50,819 nucleotides of DNA from JAMHZE01 sp964424715 (GCA_964424715.1 CAYRJW010000005.1:1-50819); one strand, 5' to 3'. Positions 8,540-15,920 are shown, counted from the stretch's first letter. Notes: generated by a model from the sequence alone, not told the origin. Translations and numbers: made by a program.

Positions 8540-8624
8540 AGGATATAAATTTTTTTACAGTTTTACCGGTTGTATAACCCTGCCAGTCTATACATTTTCT
8601 GGCCTTAAGTGGAACAGAATAGGT

Positions 8625-8641
8625 GTTTAACAAACCATTAA
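8625..8641 (-). promoter_or_regulatory. CtrA-type box upstream of fliF
   Basis: The minus strand reads TTAATGGTTTGTTAAAC, a TTAA-N7-TTAA site about 87 bases before the fliF start. The Caulobacter fliF operon is known to be CtrA-activated. Almost the same sequence (TTAATGGTTTATTAACC) precedes the unknown gene starting at 24161. A -10 element downstream is not obvious. Confidence 0.6.
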
Positions 8642-8754
8642 TTTCCCATAAAGAATACCACCGTGATAATTTTGCAATGGCTTGAAAGGGCTGTTTGCCG
8701 GGGTGTTGCGGATATGATAGGGGGAGTTAAAATGTGTGGCCTGCCGAGTCGTAG

Positions 8755-8837
8755 CCAGTCCGCCTACGTTCTTACAGAACTACGGCGCGACAGCCTTCTT
8801 CTAAATTCGCCCTTACAGGGCTCATTAAGGCGAAGGC
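8755..8837. repeat. Palindromic element joined to the 3' end of tRNA-Gly
   Basis: It starts directly after the tRNA CCA (minus strand) and contains two nested hairpins. One is AGCCTTC...GAAGGCT with inner GCCC/GGGC; the other is CGCC-TAC-GTTCT paired with AGAAC-TAC-GGCG. It ends in CGGACTGG on the minus strand. A related element follows tRNA-Thr at 36430-36526. The rest of the 8540-8837 spacer holds the fliF upstream region and no gene. Confidence 0.75.
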
Positions 8838-8911
8838 TGGAGCGGGTAGAGGGAATCGAACCCTCGAGATCAGCTTGGAAGGCTGGAGTTTTACCACTAA
8901 ACTATACCCGC
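8838..8911 (-). tRNA. tRNA-Gly (anticodon TCC)
   Basis: The minus strand folds into a complete cloverleaf. The acceptor is GCGGGTA/TACCCGC, the D arm GTTT/AAAC with GTGG loop, and the anticodon loop CTTCCAA gives TCC, reading GGA/GGG. The T arm is GAGGG/CCCTC with a TTCGATT loop. CCA is encoded (TGG at 8838-8840 on the plus strand). A plausible promoter (TTGCCT-N17-TATTTA) lies upstream on the minus strand. Confidence 0.97.
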
Positions 8912-9323
8912 TTAAGAGTGTTGTTAGTTATTAGTAAATAGTTGCTAGTTAAATAGTAAAGCAAAGGATAAAAGGCAAGGCTAATTTAAAGGTGGGTATA
9001 TATAGTATTATAGCTATATAATTTAAATGTTGTACTATTTTGGCTCCCTGGTTAGGGTTTGGCTCATTTGTGAGGTGTATTAATTGCTGGAAAACTAAAT
9101 TTTTTATGGTGGTTTTATAAGGATTTTAAAATTAAAACAGCTTGAGTGATGTTTTTTTAAACCTCCTGAAACCAAGTTGAGCAGCGCCTTTCAAACAAAA
9201 TAAACAATCCATAAAAAAAGTACTTGCCATTCTATATCTCTTCGAGTATAAGGTGCGTCCGCTCGGTGTGAATTGGGTGGAAATATTGTTAAAGTTAAGG
9301 AAATCCGAGGTTTTTAAGATAGT
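8912..9323. other. AT-rich spacer between divergent tRNA genes
   Basis: There is no credible gene here. It contains a stretch of GTTAGT/TAGTAAAT words near 8915-8965 that weakly resembles the operon hairpins, a very AT-rich central part, and the promoter at 9224-9252. A reading frame on the minus strand runs into the tRNA-Trp gene and is not believable. Confidence 0.7.
9224..9252 (+). promoter_or_regulatory. Promoter of the tRNA-Trp/S10 operon
   Basis: TTGCCA, 17 bases, then TATAAG, followed by a GC-rich discriminator (GTGCGTCCGC). Such discriminators are typical of stringently controlled rRNA, tRNA and ribosomal-protein promoters. The tRNA begins about 65 bases past the expected start site. 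Confidence 0.65.
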
Positions 9324-9399
9324 AGGGGAGTAGCTCAATTGGTAGAGCATCGGTCTCCAAAACCGAGGGTTATGGGTTCGAGTCCCTTCTCCCCTGCCA
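9324..9399 (+). tRNA. tRNA-Trp (anticodon CCA)
   Basis: Full cloverleaf of 76 bases: acceptor AGGGGAG/CTCCCCT, D arm GCTC/GAGC, anticodon loop CTCCAAA giving CCA, T loop TTCGAGT, encoded CCA end. In many bacteria tRNA-Trp precedes secE-nusG; here it lies directly before the S10 operon on the same strand and probably shares its promoter. Confidence 0.97.
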
Positions 9400-9490
9400 A
9401 AGTCCAGTGATGGATACTCGGCAGAGAATAGGGTTTAGACACCGCAAATAATTGCGATGTTAAATTATTTAACATGGTGAAAAAGGTAAT
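9400..9490 (+). other. Leader between tRNA-Trp and rpsJ
   Basis: Two adjacent hairpins are visible: CGCAA-ATAA-TTGCG (9443-9456) and the near-perfect palindrome ATGTTAAATTATTTAACAT (9457-9475). A tiny frame, MDTRQRIGFRHRK, starts at 9411. They could serve tRNA/mRNA processing or autoregulation of the S10 operon. No known ribosomal-protein leader was recognised. Confidence 0.45.
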
Positions 9491-9814
9491 ATGTTAGGTC
9501 AAAAAATAAGAATTAAGTTAAAGGCATTTGATCACAGGTTGATCGATCAGTCGGCTAGGAACATCGTTGATACGGTCAGAAGGACCGGCTCAGTTTCCCG
9601 TGGCCCGATCCCGATGCCTGTAAAGAGAGAAACTTTCTGCGTATTACGCTCACCACACGTTGATAAAAAATCCCGCGATCAGTTTGAGATCCGCACCCAC
9701 TCCAGAGTAATAGATATTATAGATACAAATCCGCAAACCCTTGATGCGCTTGGCAAGTTAGACCTTCCAGCTGGCGTTGAAGTGTTTGTTGAAGTTATGC
9801 AGGAGGCTGCTTAA
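9491..9814 (+). CDS. rpsJ: 30S ribosomal protein S10
   Basis: S10 of the small-subunit head, also the NusE antitermination factor. It is 107 residues, slightly longer than the usual 102-103. Signatures are IRIKLKAFDHRLIDQSA, GPIPMPVKRETFCVLRSPHV and RTHSRVIDIID. ATG start after AAAAGG. It is the first gene of the S10 block, with rplC starting 2 bases after its stop. Confidence 0.98.
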   Translation: MLGQKIRIKLKAFDHRLIDQSARNIVDTVRRTGSVSRGPIPMPVKRETFCVLRSPHVDKKSRDQFEIRTHSRVIDIIDTNPQTLDALGKLDLPAGVEVFVEVMQEAA

Positions 9815-9816
9815 TC

Positions 9817-10554
9817 ATGACCAATACTAAACGCACAGGCCTTTTGGCAAGAAAACTGGGTATGACCCGTATATTCGATGAGCAAGGGAACCACGTTCCT
9901 GTTTCATTATTGCAAGTTGAGAACAATGTTGTTGTTAACGTAAAAACCGAAGAGAAAGATGGTTATAACGCACTTCAGCTTGGTATCGGCACAAGAAAAG
10001 CTAAACAAGTAACTAAGCCTATGCGCGGTTACTATGCTAAACAGAAAATTGAACCTAAAGAAGTGCTGAAAGAATTCCGCGTTTCCAAAGATTGCCTTTT
10101 ACAAGTTGGTGATGAAGTTCTTCCTTCACATTTCCTTATCGGCCAGAAGATAGATATCTCTGGTGAAACAGTAGGTCGTGGTTTTGCCGGTGTTATGAAG
10201 CGCTGGAATTTCGCAGGTCTTGAAGCATCGCACGGTGTATCGGTTTCTCACCGTTCACATGGTTCTACAGGTCAGCGTCAGGATCCGGGTCGTGTATTCA
10301 AAGGCAAGAAAATGGCCGGCCATATGGGCGCTAAACGCACAACCATCTCTAACCTGAAAGTTGTTGTTATCGATGATGCTAAAGGCCTTATCGCGGTTGA
10401 AGGCGCAGTTCCTGGTTTTGACGGCGCATTGCTTGAAATTAAAGACGCAGCTAAGAAGCCTTTGCATAAAGATGCTCCTAAGCCTGCCGGTATTAAAAAG
10501 AATAACGCAGCACCTGCTGAAGCTCCGGCTCCAGAAGCTCCTGCGGCGGCGTAA
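9817..10554 (+). CDS. rplC: 50S ribosomal protein L3
   Basis: L3 binds 23S rRNA early in assembly near the peptidyl-transferase centre. It is 245 residues, longer than E. coli L3 (209) because of an Ala/Pro-rich C-terminal tail (AAPAEAPAPEAPAAA), as often seen in alphaproteobacteria. Conserved segments: GLLARKLGMTRIF, and SHGSTGQRQDPGRVFKGKKM with the Gln that is methylated in E. coli. The start overlaps the SD region of rpsJ's end (AGGAGG, 9801-9806). Confidence 0.98.
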   Translation: MTNTKRTGLLARKLGMTRIFDEQGNHVPVSLLQVENNVVVNVKTEEKDGYNALQLGIGTRKAKQVTKPMRGYYAKQKIEPKEVLKEFRVSKDCLLQVGDEVLPSHFLIGQKIDISGETVGRGFAGVMKRWNFAGLEASHGVSVSHRSHGSTGQRQDPGRVFKGKKMAGHMGAKRTTISNLKVVVIDDAKGLIAVEGAVPGFDGALLEIKDAAKKPLHKDAPKPAGIKKNNAAPAEAPAPEAPAAA

Positions 10555-10577
10555 TATATTAATATAGAGTAATGAAA

Positions 10578-11204
10578 ATGAAAGTAGATATAATTACATT
10601 AGATAATAAAGTGGTAGGGTCTCATGATCTTCCTGCTGAAATTTTTGGCGCGGAGCTGCGTCAGGATATACTTCACCAGGTAGTTAACTGGCAGCGCGCG
10701 AAAAAACGCGCCGGTACCCAGAAAACTAAAACACGTTCTGAAGTTCATGGTACTACTAAAAAACCATTCGCCCAGAAAGGTACTGGTAACGCTCGTCAGG
10801 GTTCCCTAAAAGGTCCTCATCAGCGCGGTGGTGGTGTGGCTCACGCTCACAGACCTCGTTCTTATGAATATAACCTGAACAAGAAAGTTCGTATAAAAGG
10901 TCTGTCCATAGCTCTTTCACTAAAATTATCTGAAGGTAACCTGAAAGTTATAGATTCTGCGGTTATCGATTCTCCAAAAATTAAAGACATCCAGAAAAAA
11001 TTTGAGACACTTGGTTTGAAATCGGCACTTATCGTGCGCGGTTCTGCTGATGTTGATAATTTCTCAAAAGCTGTAAGAGGTGTTAAGCATGTTAACATCA
11101 TCCCTCAGTTCGGTCTGAATGTTTATGATATTCTTCGTCACGAGAGCCTTGTTATTACGAAGCATGCATTAGATGATTTACAAAAAAGATTAGCGAGCAA
11201 ATAG
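10578..11204 (+). CDS. rplD: 50S ribosomal protein L4
   Basis: L4 lines the nascent-peptide tunnel and in enterobacteria also autoregulates the S10 operon. It is 208 residues from the chosen ATG. Signatures: RAGTQKTKTRSEV, KPFAQKGTGNARQGSLKGPHQRGGG, ALSLKLSEGNL. Two ATGs lie 6 bases apart (10572 and 10578). The weak GAG at 10567 is too close to the first and well placed for the second, so 10578 is preferred. Confidence 0.97.
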   Translation: MKVDIITLDNKVVGSHDLPAEIFGAELRQDILHQVVNWQRAKKRAGTQKTKTRSEVHGTTKKPFAQKGTGNARQGSLKGPHQRGGGVAHAHRPRSYEYNLNKKVRIKGLSIALSLKLSEGNLKVIDSAVIDSPKIKDIQKKFETLGLKSALIVRGSADVDNFSKAVRGVKHVNIIPQFGLNVYDILRHESLVITKHALDDLQKRLASK

Positions 11205-11211
11205 AGGATAT

Positions 11212-11523
11212 ATGGTTAAAGAAGTAAAACATTTGTCTAAGAACCTGTCGATCATTAAAAGCCCTGTTATTACAGAGAAATCTACTTCGCTTTCTCAGTT
11301 CAATCAGGTTGTTTTTAAGGTTGATACAAAAGCTAACAAAACTGATATCAAGATCGCGGTACAGGAAATATTCGGCGTGAAAGTTAAGAAAGTTAACGTT
11401 ATCAACGGCGAAGGCAAACAAAAACTATTCCGTGGTCATGCGGGCAGAAGAAGCGACTATAAAAAAGCTATAGTTACCCTTGAAGCCGGCCAGACCATTG
11501 ATATCGCGCAAGGAATTAAATAA
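11212..11523 (+). CDS. rplW: 50S ribosomal protein L23
   Basis: L23 sits at the tunnel exit and is the docking site for trigger factor and SRP. It is 103 residues, normal length. Signatures: IIKSPVITEKSTSL, VVFKVDTKANKTDIKIAVQEIFGVKV, and FRGHAGRRSDYKKAIVTL. SD GAGGA is 6-10 bases before the ATG. The gene is followed by a long hairpin repeat that separates it from rplB. Confidence 0.98.
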   Translation: MVKEVKHLSKNLSIIKSPVITEKSTSLSQFNQVVFKVDTKANKTDIKIAVQEIFGVKVKKVNVINGEGKQKLFRGHAGRRSDYKKAIVTLEAGQTIDIAQGIK

Positions 11524-11530
11524 CTAAAAG

Positions 11531-11601
11531 GTTGTTCGTTGTTAGTTGTTCGTTTTTAGAAATGGGCAGCAAAAAACGAAAAACGAAAAACAAAAAACGA
11601 G
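11531..11601. repeat. T-rich/A-rich intergenic hairpin (rplW-rplB)
   Basis: The left arm GTTGTTCGTTGTTAGTTGTT... ends CGTTTTTAGA. The right arm is a chain of AAAAACGAAAAAC words ending ACGAG. The hairpin lies in the ribosomal operon, and its right arm supplies the only GAG near the rplB start. Confidence 0.9.
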
Positions 11602-11608
11602 AAAAAAT

Positions 11609-12445
11609 ATGGCTTTAAAATTTTACAATCCTACCACACCTTCACAGCGCGGTCTGATATTGATCGACAGAAGTGATCTATATAAAGGCTCTCCTGAGAA
11701 AACTCTTACACGCGGTAAGAAAGGTACTGGTGGTCGTGATAATAATGGTCACACGACTTCTCGTTTCATCGGTGGTGGTCACAAACAAAAACTTCGCGTT
11801 ATCGATTTCAAACGCCGTAAATTCGATGTTGAAGGCGTGGTTGAGCGTATCGAATACGATCCTAACCGCACTTCTCACATCGCGCTTATAAAATATAAAG
11901 ATGGCGAACTTGCTTACATCCTGGCTCCTCAGCGTATAGTTGCGGGTGACAAGATCATCGCTTCTGAAGCTGCTGATATTAAACCAGGCAATGCAATGCC
12001 TCTTAAGAATATCCCGGTTGGAACAGTTATCCACAACGTGGAACTTAAGCCAGGCAAGGGCGGTCAGATGGCTCGTTCTGCAGGTACTTATATCCAGCTT
12101 ACCGGTAAAGATTCTGGTTATGCGATACTTAAATTACAATCCGGCGAGATCCGCAAGGTTCCTGCTGAATGCATGGCGACTATCGGTGCGGTATCAAATC
12201 CTGATCACCAGAACCAGATAGTTGGTAAGGCCGGCCGTTCCCGTTGGAAAGGTAAGCGTCCTCACAACCGTGGTGTAGTAATGAACCCGGTCGATCACCC
12301 GCATGGTGGTGGTGAAGGTAAGACATCTGGTGGTCGTCACCCGGTATCTCCTTGGGGTAAATGTGCTAAAGGTGGTAAGACCCGTGATCCTAAGAAAGCT
12401 TCTTGGAACATGATCATACAACGCCGTAAAAAAAATAAAATGTAA
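11609..12445 (+). CDS. rplB: 50S ribosomal protein L2
   Basis: L2 is needed for subunit association and peptidyl-transferase activity. It is 278 residues, as expected. It starts MALKFYNPTTPSQRG; an upstream in-frame ATG at 11546 would add 21 residues read through the hairpin repeat and is rejected. Signatures: GKKGTGGRDNNGHTTSRFIG, RSAGTYIQLTGKDSGYAILK, and VDHPHGGGEGKTSGGRHP with the functional His. Normal family member despite the repeat just upstream. Confidence 0.98.
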   Translation: MALKFYNPTTPSQRGLILIDRSDLYKGSPEKTLTRGKKGTGGRDNNGHTTSRFIGGGHKQKLRVIDFKRRKFDVEGVVERIEYDPNRTSHIALIKYKDGELAYILAPQRIVAGDKIIASEAADIKPGNAMPLKNIPVGTVIHNVELKPGKGGQMARSAGTYIQLTGKDSGYAILKLQSGEIRKVPAECMATIGAVSNPDHQNQIVGKAGRSRWKGKRPHNRGVVMNPVDHPHGGGEGKTSGGRHPVSPWGKCAKGGKTRDPKKASWNMIIQRRKKNKM

Positions 12446-12466
12446 GAATTAACAAAGGAAACGAAT

Positions 12467-12745
12467 ATGGCTAGATCATCTTGGAAAGGACCTTATGTAG
12501 AAAAAAGCTTGCTGAAGCGTGTGCTTGGCAGTGCTGGTTCTAACAGAATCATTAATACCTGGTCGCGCAGATCAACGATAATCCCTGATTTCGTAGGTCT
12601 AACCTTCGGTGTTTATAACGGGAAGACTTTTATCCCTGTTCAGGTTAAAGAAGAAATGGTTGGTATGAAACTGGGTCAGTTTTCTCCTACCAGAACGTTT
12701 AAAGGCCATACTCCTGCTGATAAAAAAGCATGCCCGGCATCATAA
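12467..12745 (+). CDS. rpsS: 30S ribosomal protein S19
   Basis: S19 binds the head of 16S rRNA with S13. It is 92 residues. Signatures: MARSSWKGPYVEKSLL, INTWSRRSTIIPDFVG and MVGMKLGQFSPTRTFKGH. SD AAAGGA lies 8 bases before the ATG. The C-terminus (PADKKACPAS) is slightly unusual: a Cys replaces the basic tail seen in most homologues. Confidence 0.98.
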   Translation: MARSSWKGPYVEKSLLKRVLGSAGSNRIINTWSRRSTIIPDFVGLTFGVYNGKTFIPVQVKEEMVGMKLGQFSPTRTFKGHTPADKKACPAS

Positions 12746-12772
12746 TATATATAGATTAATAAGGTAAGTGAT

Positions 12773-13147
12773 ATGAGCAAAGCAAAAACAAAAAGAGCAT
12801 TAACGGCGCAACAGTCGATAGCGAAACTTCAGTCGCTTCGTTCTTCCCCTAGAAAGGTTGAACTTGTTGCAGGCCTTATCCGTGGTGCTACTGCACAGGA
12901 TGCGCTGGCGCAGCTTTCATTCTCCAAGAAAGCGGTTGCACGCCCGGTGAAAAAATTACTACAATCTGCGATCGCTAACGCAGAAAATAACCATAACCTT
13001 GATATCGACAGGCTTTTTGTGAAAGAAGTTCGCGTTGGCAGGGCAATGGTGATGAAAAGATTTGCAGCTCGTGCCCGTGGCCGTGCGGCGAAAATTGAAA
13101 AGTTTTTTAGTAACGTTGCAATAGTGCTTGAAGAGAAAGCGCAGTAA
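12773..13147 (+). CDS. rplV: 50S ribosomal protein L22
   Basis: L22 contacts all 23S domains and forms part of the exit tunnel. It is 124 residues. Signatures: LRSSPRKVELVAGLIRG, QLSFSKKAVARPVKKLLQSA, AENNHNLDIDRLFV, and the C-terminal VMKRFAARARGRAAKIEK loop that reaches the tunnel. Start ATG after AAGGTAAG. Confidence 0.98.
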   Translation: MSKAKTKRALTAQQSIAKLQSLRSSPRKVELVAGLIRGATAQDALAQLSFSKKAVARPVKKLLQSAIANAENNHNLDIDRLFVKEVRVGRAMVMKRFAARARGRAAKIEKFFSNVAIVLEEKAQ

Positions 13148-13166
13148 CAAAAGGTTTGATGAGCTT

Positions 13167-13860
13167 ATGGGTCAGAAGATAAATCCGATTGGTTTTAGAA
13201 TTCAGATGAATCGCACGTTGGTTCGCGAAAAAAGATTACCTGGTAAAATTCCACCAGGATCTAAAAATCAGGGCATACCTGCTTAAAAAGCTGAAAGAAG
13301 CTTCCGTGAGCAATATCGTAATTGAGCGCTCTGCCAATAAAATTCGCGTAACTATCCACACTGCAAAGCCTGGTGTTATCATCGGCAAAAAAGGTGCGGA
13401 TATCGAGGATATCAAAAAACAGATCGGCCAGTTCACTAAAGATGAAGCTTCCGTTAATATCGTTGAAGTTCGCCGTCCTGAAGTTGATGCCGCTATCATC
13501 GCGCAAGGTATAACACAGCAGCTTGAACGCCGCGTGTCTTACAAAAAAGCTATGAAACGCGCTATCCAGTCTGCCATGAAAATGGGTGCTGAAGGTGTTC
13601 GTATCAACGTATCCGGTCGTTTGAACGGTGGTGAGATCGCTCGTATGGAATGGTACCGTGAAGGTCGCGTTCCTTTGCACACACTTCGTGCCGACATAGA
13701 TTTCAACAAAGCCATTGCACAGACCACTTATGGTGTTCTTGGTGTAAAGGTTTGGGTTTATAAAGGTGAGATCCTTGCTCATGATCCATATGCACACGAA
13801 AAACGTGCTGTTGGCGCTCATGCAGGCAGAGGTGGTCACAAAGAAAGAGATGCAGCTTAA
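13167..13860 (+). CDS. rpsC: 30S ribosomal protein S3 (apparent frameshift near codon 17)
   Basis: S3 binds mRNA at the entry channel. The normal start is present: MGQKINPIGFRIQMNRT from 13167. After NRT that frame soon stops (TAA at 13284-13286), while frame +1 reads WFAKKDYLVKFHQDLKIRAY and continues as an intact S3 (ERSANKIRVTIHTAKPG, VIIGKKGADI, and so on to 13860). Homologues read NRTWDSRWFAxK here, so about 11 bases (the WDSR codons) seem lost around 13216, shifting frame. A conserved KH-domain S3 cannot be dispensable. The likely causes are an assembly or consensus error, or else a real indel with restart. A start at GTG 13306 would lose 46 residues. Confidence 0.9.
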
Positions 13861-13932
13861 GTGGTTGTCAGTTGTTAGTTGTCCGTTTTTAGAAAATTCG
13901 GAAAACTAAAAACTAAAAACCAAAAACTAAAA
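13861..13932. repeat. T-rich/A-rich intergenic hairpin (rpsC-rplP)
   Basis: The left arm GTGGTTGTCAGTTGTTAGTT... pairs with a right arm made of AAAACTAAAAAC words, around GAAAATTC. It begins directly after the rpsC stop. A divergent copy: GTCAG/AACTAAAA words replace the GTTCG/AACGAAAA words of other copies. Confidence 0.85.
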
Positions 13933-13963
13933 GAGATTGAAACAAAAGAAAAAGAGTTAATAT

Positions 13964-14374
13964 ATGTTACAACCGATCAAAACGAAGCACAGAAAAGAGT
14001 TCAAGGGCAGAATCAAAGGTGTTGCCAAATCCGGCTTTACCCTTAATTTTGGTGAATTCGGCCTTAAAGCTCTTGCTCCGGACCGCTTAACTTCCCGCCA
14101 GCTTGAAGCTGCGCGCCGTGCAATATCCCGCGCCATGAAGCGTCAGGGTAAATTATGGATACGCGTATTCCCGCACACTCCTGTTACGAAAAAACCTCTT
14201 GAGGTTCGTCAGGGTTCCGGTAAGGGCGCAATTGAATTCTGGGCTGCAAGAGTGCGTGCCGGAACTATTATGTTCGAGCTTTCAGGCGTTACTGAGCAGG
14301 TTGCTCGTGAAGCGTTTGAACTTGCTTCAGCAAAATTGCCTATTAAGACCAAATTTGTTAAGAGACAATATTAG
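13964..14374 (+). CDS. rplP: 50S ribosomal protein L16
   Basis: L16 organises the A-site tRNA region of the large subunit. It is 136 residues, standard. Signatures: MLQPIKTKHRKEFKGR at the N-terminus, KQGKLWIRVFPHTPVTKKPL-type segment, and RQGSGKGAIEFWAARV. It starts 31 bases after the preceding hairpin, behind an A-rich, G-containing leader (AAAAGAG). Followed by another hairpin of the same family. Confidence 0.98.
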   Translation: MLQPIKTKHRKEFKGRIKGVAKSGFTLNFGEFGLKALAPDRLTSRQLEAARRAISRAMKRQGKLWIRVFPHTPVTKKPLEVRQGSGKGAIEFWAARVRAGTIMFELSGVTEQVAREAFELASAKLPIKTKFVKRQY

Positions 14375-14377
14375 TAA

Positions 14378-14444
14378 GTTTTTCGTTGTTGGTTTTTCGT
14401 TTTTCGAAAGTGCTAACAACAAAAAACGAAAAACAAAAAACGAG
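14378..14444. repeat. T-rich/A-rich intergenic hairpin (rplP-rpmC)
   Basis: GTTTTTCGTTGTTGGTTTTT... and GCTAACAACAAAAAACG... form the arms, closed near TCGAAAGTGC. The right arm ends ACGAG and then GAAGAAACT-ATG of rpmC, so the repeat's 3' end again provides the purine-rich leader. Confidence 0.9.
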
Positions 14445-14452
14445 AAGAAACT

Positions 14453-14791
14453 ATGAAATACGAAGATCTAAAAGGTAAATCAAAAGACGAACTGCACAAG
14501 CTGATTCTTGATGGCAAGAAAGAGCTGTTCAACCTTCGTTTCCAGCGCACTACAGGTGAACTGGAAAAGACCCACAGGTTCAAGGAGATCCGCAAGGACC
14601 TTGCCAGGGTGAATACATATTTGAATTCCGGCGAGACACTTTCTAAGGATATAACTAAGAAATCCGCGAAAGCCGCTAAAACAGAAAAAGCTGCTGCCGC
14701 TAAAGCTGATAAGGCTGAAAAAGCTGGCAAAGCCAAGAAAGAGAAAAAAGAGAAGAAAGAAAAAACAACCAAGAAAAAAGCTGCGGCTTAA
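14453..14791 (+). CDS. rpmC: 50S ribosomal protein L29 with extended Lys/Ala tail
   Basis: L29 lies beside L23 at the tunnel exit. Residues 1-65 are an ordinary L29 (KGKSKDELHKLILDGKKELF, NLRFQRTTGELEKTHRF, KEIRKDLARVNTYL). The remaining about 45 residues form a low-complexity Lys/Ala/Glu tail (AKADKAEKAGKAKKEKKEKK) ending KKKAAA, which makes the protein 112 residues against the usual 60-70. The tail resembles histone H1-like basic repeats. No frameshift explains it; rpsQ follows after 15 bases with its own SD AAGGAAGG. Confidence 0.95.
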   Translation: MKYEDLKGKSKDELHKLILDGKKELFNLRFQRTTGELEKTHRFKEIRKDLARVNTYLNSGETLSKDITKKSAKAAKTEKAAAAKADKAEKAGKAKKEKKEKKEKTTKKKAAA

Positions 14792-14806
14792 TAAGGAAGG
14801 GAATAT

Positions 14807-15064
14807 ATGCCAAAAAGATTATTACAAGGTGTTGTAACAAGCGATAAGGGTAACAAAACTGTCACTATTAAAGTTGACCGTCGCGTGATGCACCCTGTCT
14901 ATAAAAAGGTTGTTACGAAGTCAAAGAAATACTATGCGCACGACGAAGAAAATCGTAGCAAAGTTGGTGATAAGGTCACTATTCAGGAGTCTAAGCCTAT
15001 TTCAAAGCTTAAACGCTGGATCGTGGTTTATCAGGATGCTGCCAAGAAGGCCGATAAGAAATAA
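14807..15064 (+). CDS. rpsQ: 30S ribosomal protein S17
   Basis: Primary 16S-binding protein of the small subunit. It is 85 residues. Signatures: MPKRLLQGVVTSDKGNKTVT, VDRRVMHPVYKKVV, and GDKVTIQESKPISKLKRW. Start ATG after AAGGAAGGGA. The 74-base gap to rplN contains a weak GGGCG/CGCTCCC hairpin (about 15079-15110) and no gene. Confidence 0.98.
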   Translation: MPKRLLQGVVTSDKGNKTVTIKVDRRVMHPVYKKVVTKSKKYYAHDEENRSKVGDKVTIQESKPISKLKRWIVVYQDAAKKADKK

Positions 15065-15138
15065 TAAAGTTGAAAAGAGGGCGGTTTTAGTATATATGTT
15101 CGCTCCCTTTAAAAGATAAGACAAAAAGAGAAAAAATT

Positions 15139-15525
15139 ATGATTAGCGTAGAAACAACATTAAAAGTGGCCGATAACTCTGGTGCGAAATCGCTCAGTAT
15201 TATCAAATTTCACGGCGGAAACGGTATAAGGTCAGCAGGGATCGGCGATATCATCGTAGTATCCATCCAGACAGCTATACCAAAAGGTAAAGTTAAGAAA
15301 GGTTCTGTGCATAAGGCTGTTATAGTTCGTACCAGAAAAGCCCTTAAGAGGGAAGATGGTTCAGCTATCCGTTTCGACAGCAATGCAGCAGTTCTTCTTG
15401 ATAAACAAGGTGAGCCGATCGGAACCCGTATCTTTGGACCGGTCACTCGTGAACTTAGAACTAAAAAGTTCATGAAAGGTAAAGATTTTATGAAAATTAT
15501 CTCCCTTGCACCGGAAGTATTATAA
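15139..15525 (+). CDS. rplN: 50S ribosomal protein L14
   Basis: L14 forms an intersubunit bridge with 16S rRNA. It is 128 residues against the usual 122; the extra residues lie within the C-terminal half. Signatures: VADNSGAKSLSIIKFHGG, KGKVKKGSVHKAVIVRT, and RIFGPVTRELRTKKFMK. Start ATG after AAAGAGAAAAA. Confidence 0.98.
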   Translation: MISVETTLKVADNSGAKSLSIIKFHGGNGIRSAGIGDIIVVSIQTAIPKGKVKKGSVHKAVIVRTRKALKREDGSAIRFDSNAAVLLDKQGEPIGTRIFGPVTRELRTKKFMKGKDFMKIISLAPEVL

Positions 15526-15545
15526 TAAATTTTAGGTAAATGAAA

Positions 15546-15887
15546 ATGGCTAAAGAAGTTAAAAAACACCAGAAGAAATTCCGCCTTAAGAAAGGCGATA
15601 AAGTTAAAGTTCTTACCGGCAAAGATAAAGGTAAGGAAGGCGAGATACTTCGCGTTCTGAGAGCTAACGACAGAGTTATCGTTGCAGGTATCAATCTGGT
15701 TAAAAAGCACACTAAGCCTAGCGCTCAAAGCACTGGCGGTATCGTTGAGAAAGAACTTTCAGTTCATATCTCTAACGTTAGCGCTATTGATCCTAAATCA
15801 GGCGCGGCTACGAAAATTGGCTACAAAACTTTAAAGGACGGCAAAAAAGTAAGAGTTGCCAGAAAGTCCGGTGAAGTACTGGCATAA
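15546..15887 (+). CDS. rplX: 50S ribosomal protein L24
   Basis: L24 initiates 50S assembly and has an N-terminal KOW motif (LKKGDKVKVLTGKDKGKEGE). It is 113 residues from the chosen ATG. Two ATGs are 6 bases apart (15540, 15546); the TAGG at 15533-15536 is correctly spaced only for the second, giving MAKEVKKHQKKF. The rest (NLVKKHTKPSAQ, GGIVEKELSVHISNV) is standard for L24. Confidence 0.97.
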   Translation: MAKEVKKHQKKFRLKKGDKVKVLTGKDKGKEGEILRVLRANDRVIVAGINLVKKHTKPSAQSTGGIVEKELSVHISNVSAIDPKSGAATKIGYKTLKDGKKVRVARKSGEVLA

Positions 15888-15920
15888 TAAATTACCAAGA
15901 GTTAATAAAAAGTAAACATT

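Noticed and set aside
8570..8585. Possible sigma-54 promoter before fliF (TGGCAGGGTTATACAA)
   Set aside because: The GG element is present but the -12 GC is CA; a CtrA-type box explains the region better.
8663..8941. Open frame of 92 codons on the plus strand
   Set aside because: It runs through the palindromic element and the whole tRNA-Gly gene antisense; no ribosome-binding site.
9132..9350. Open frame of 72 codons on the minus strand
   Set aside because: It begins inside the tRNA-Trp gene and crosses its promoter; chance frame in an AT-rich spacer.
11560..11601. CRISPR-like array of AAAAAC words
   Set aside because: Words are 6-8 bases with no spacers; they form the arm of a hairpin.
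13216..13230. Programmed frameshifting at the A-run of rpsC
   Set aside because: The conserved WFAKK block begins upstream of the A-run in the new frame, so the lost bases lie before it; slippage at the run would not restore the family sequence.
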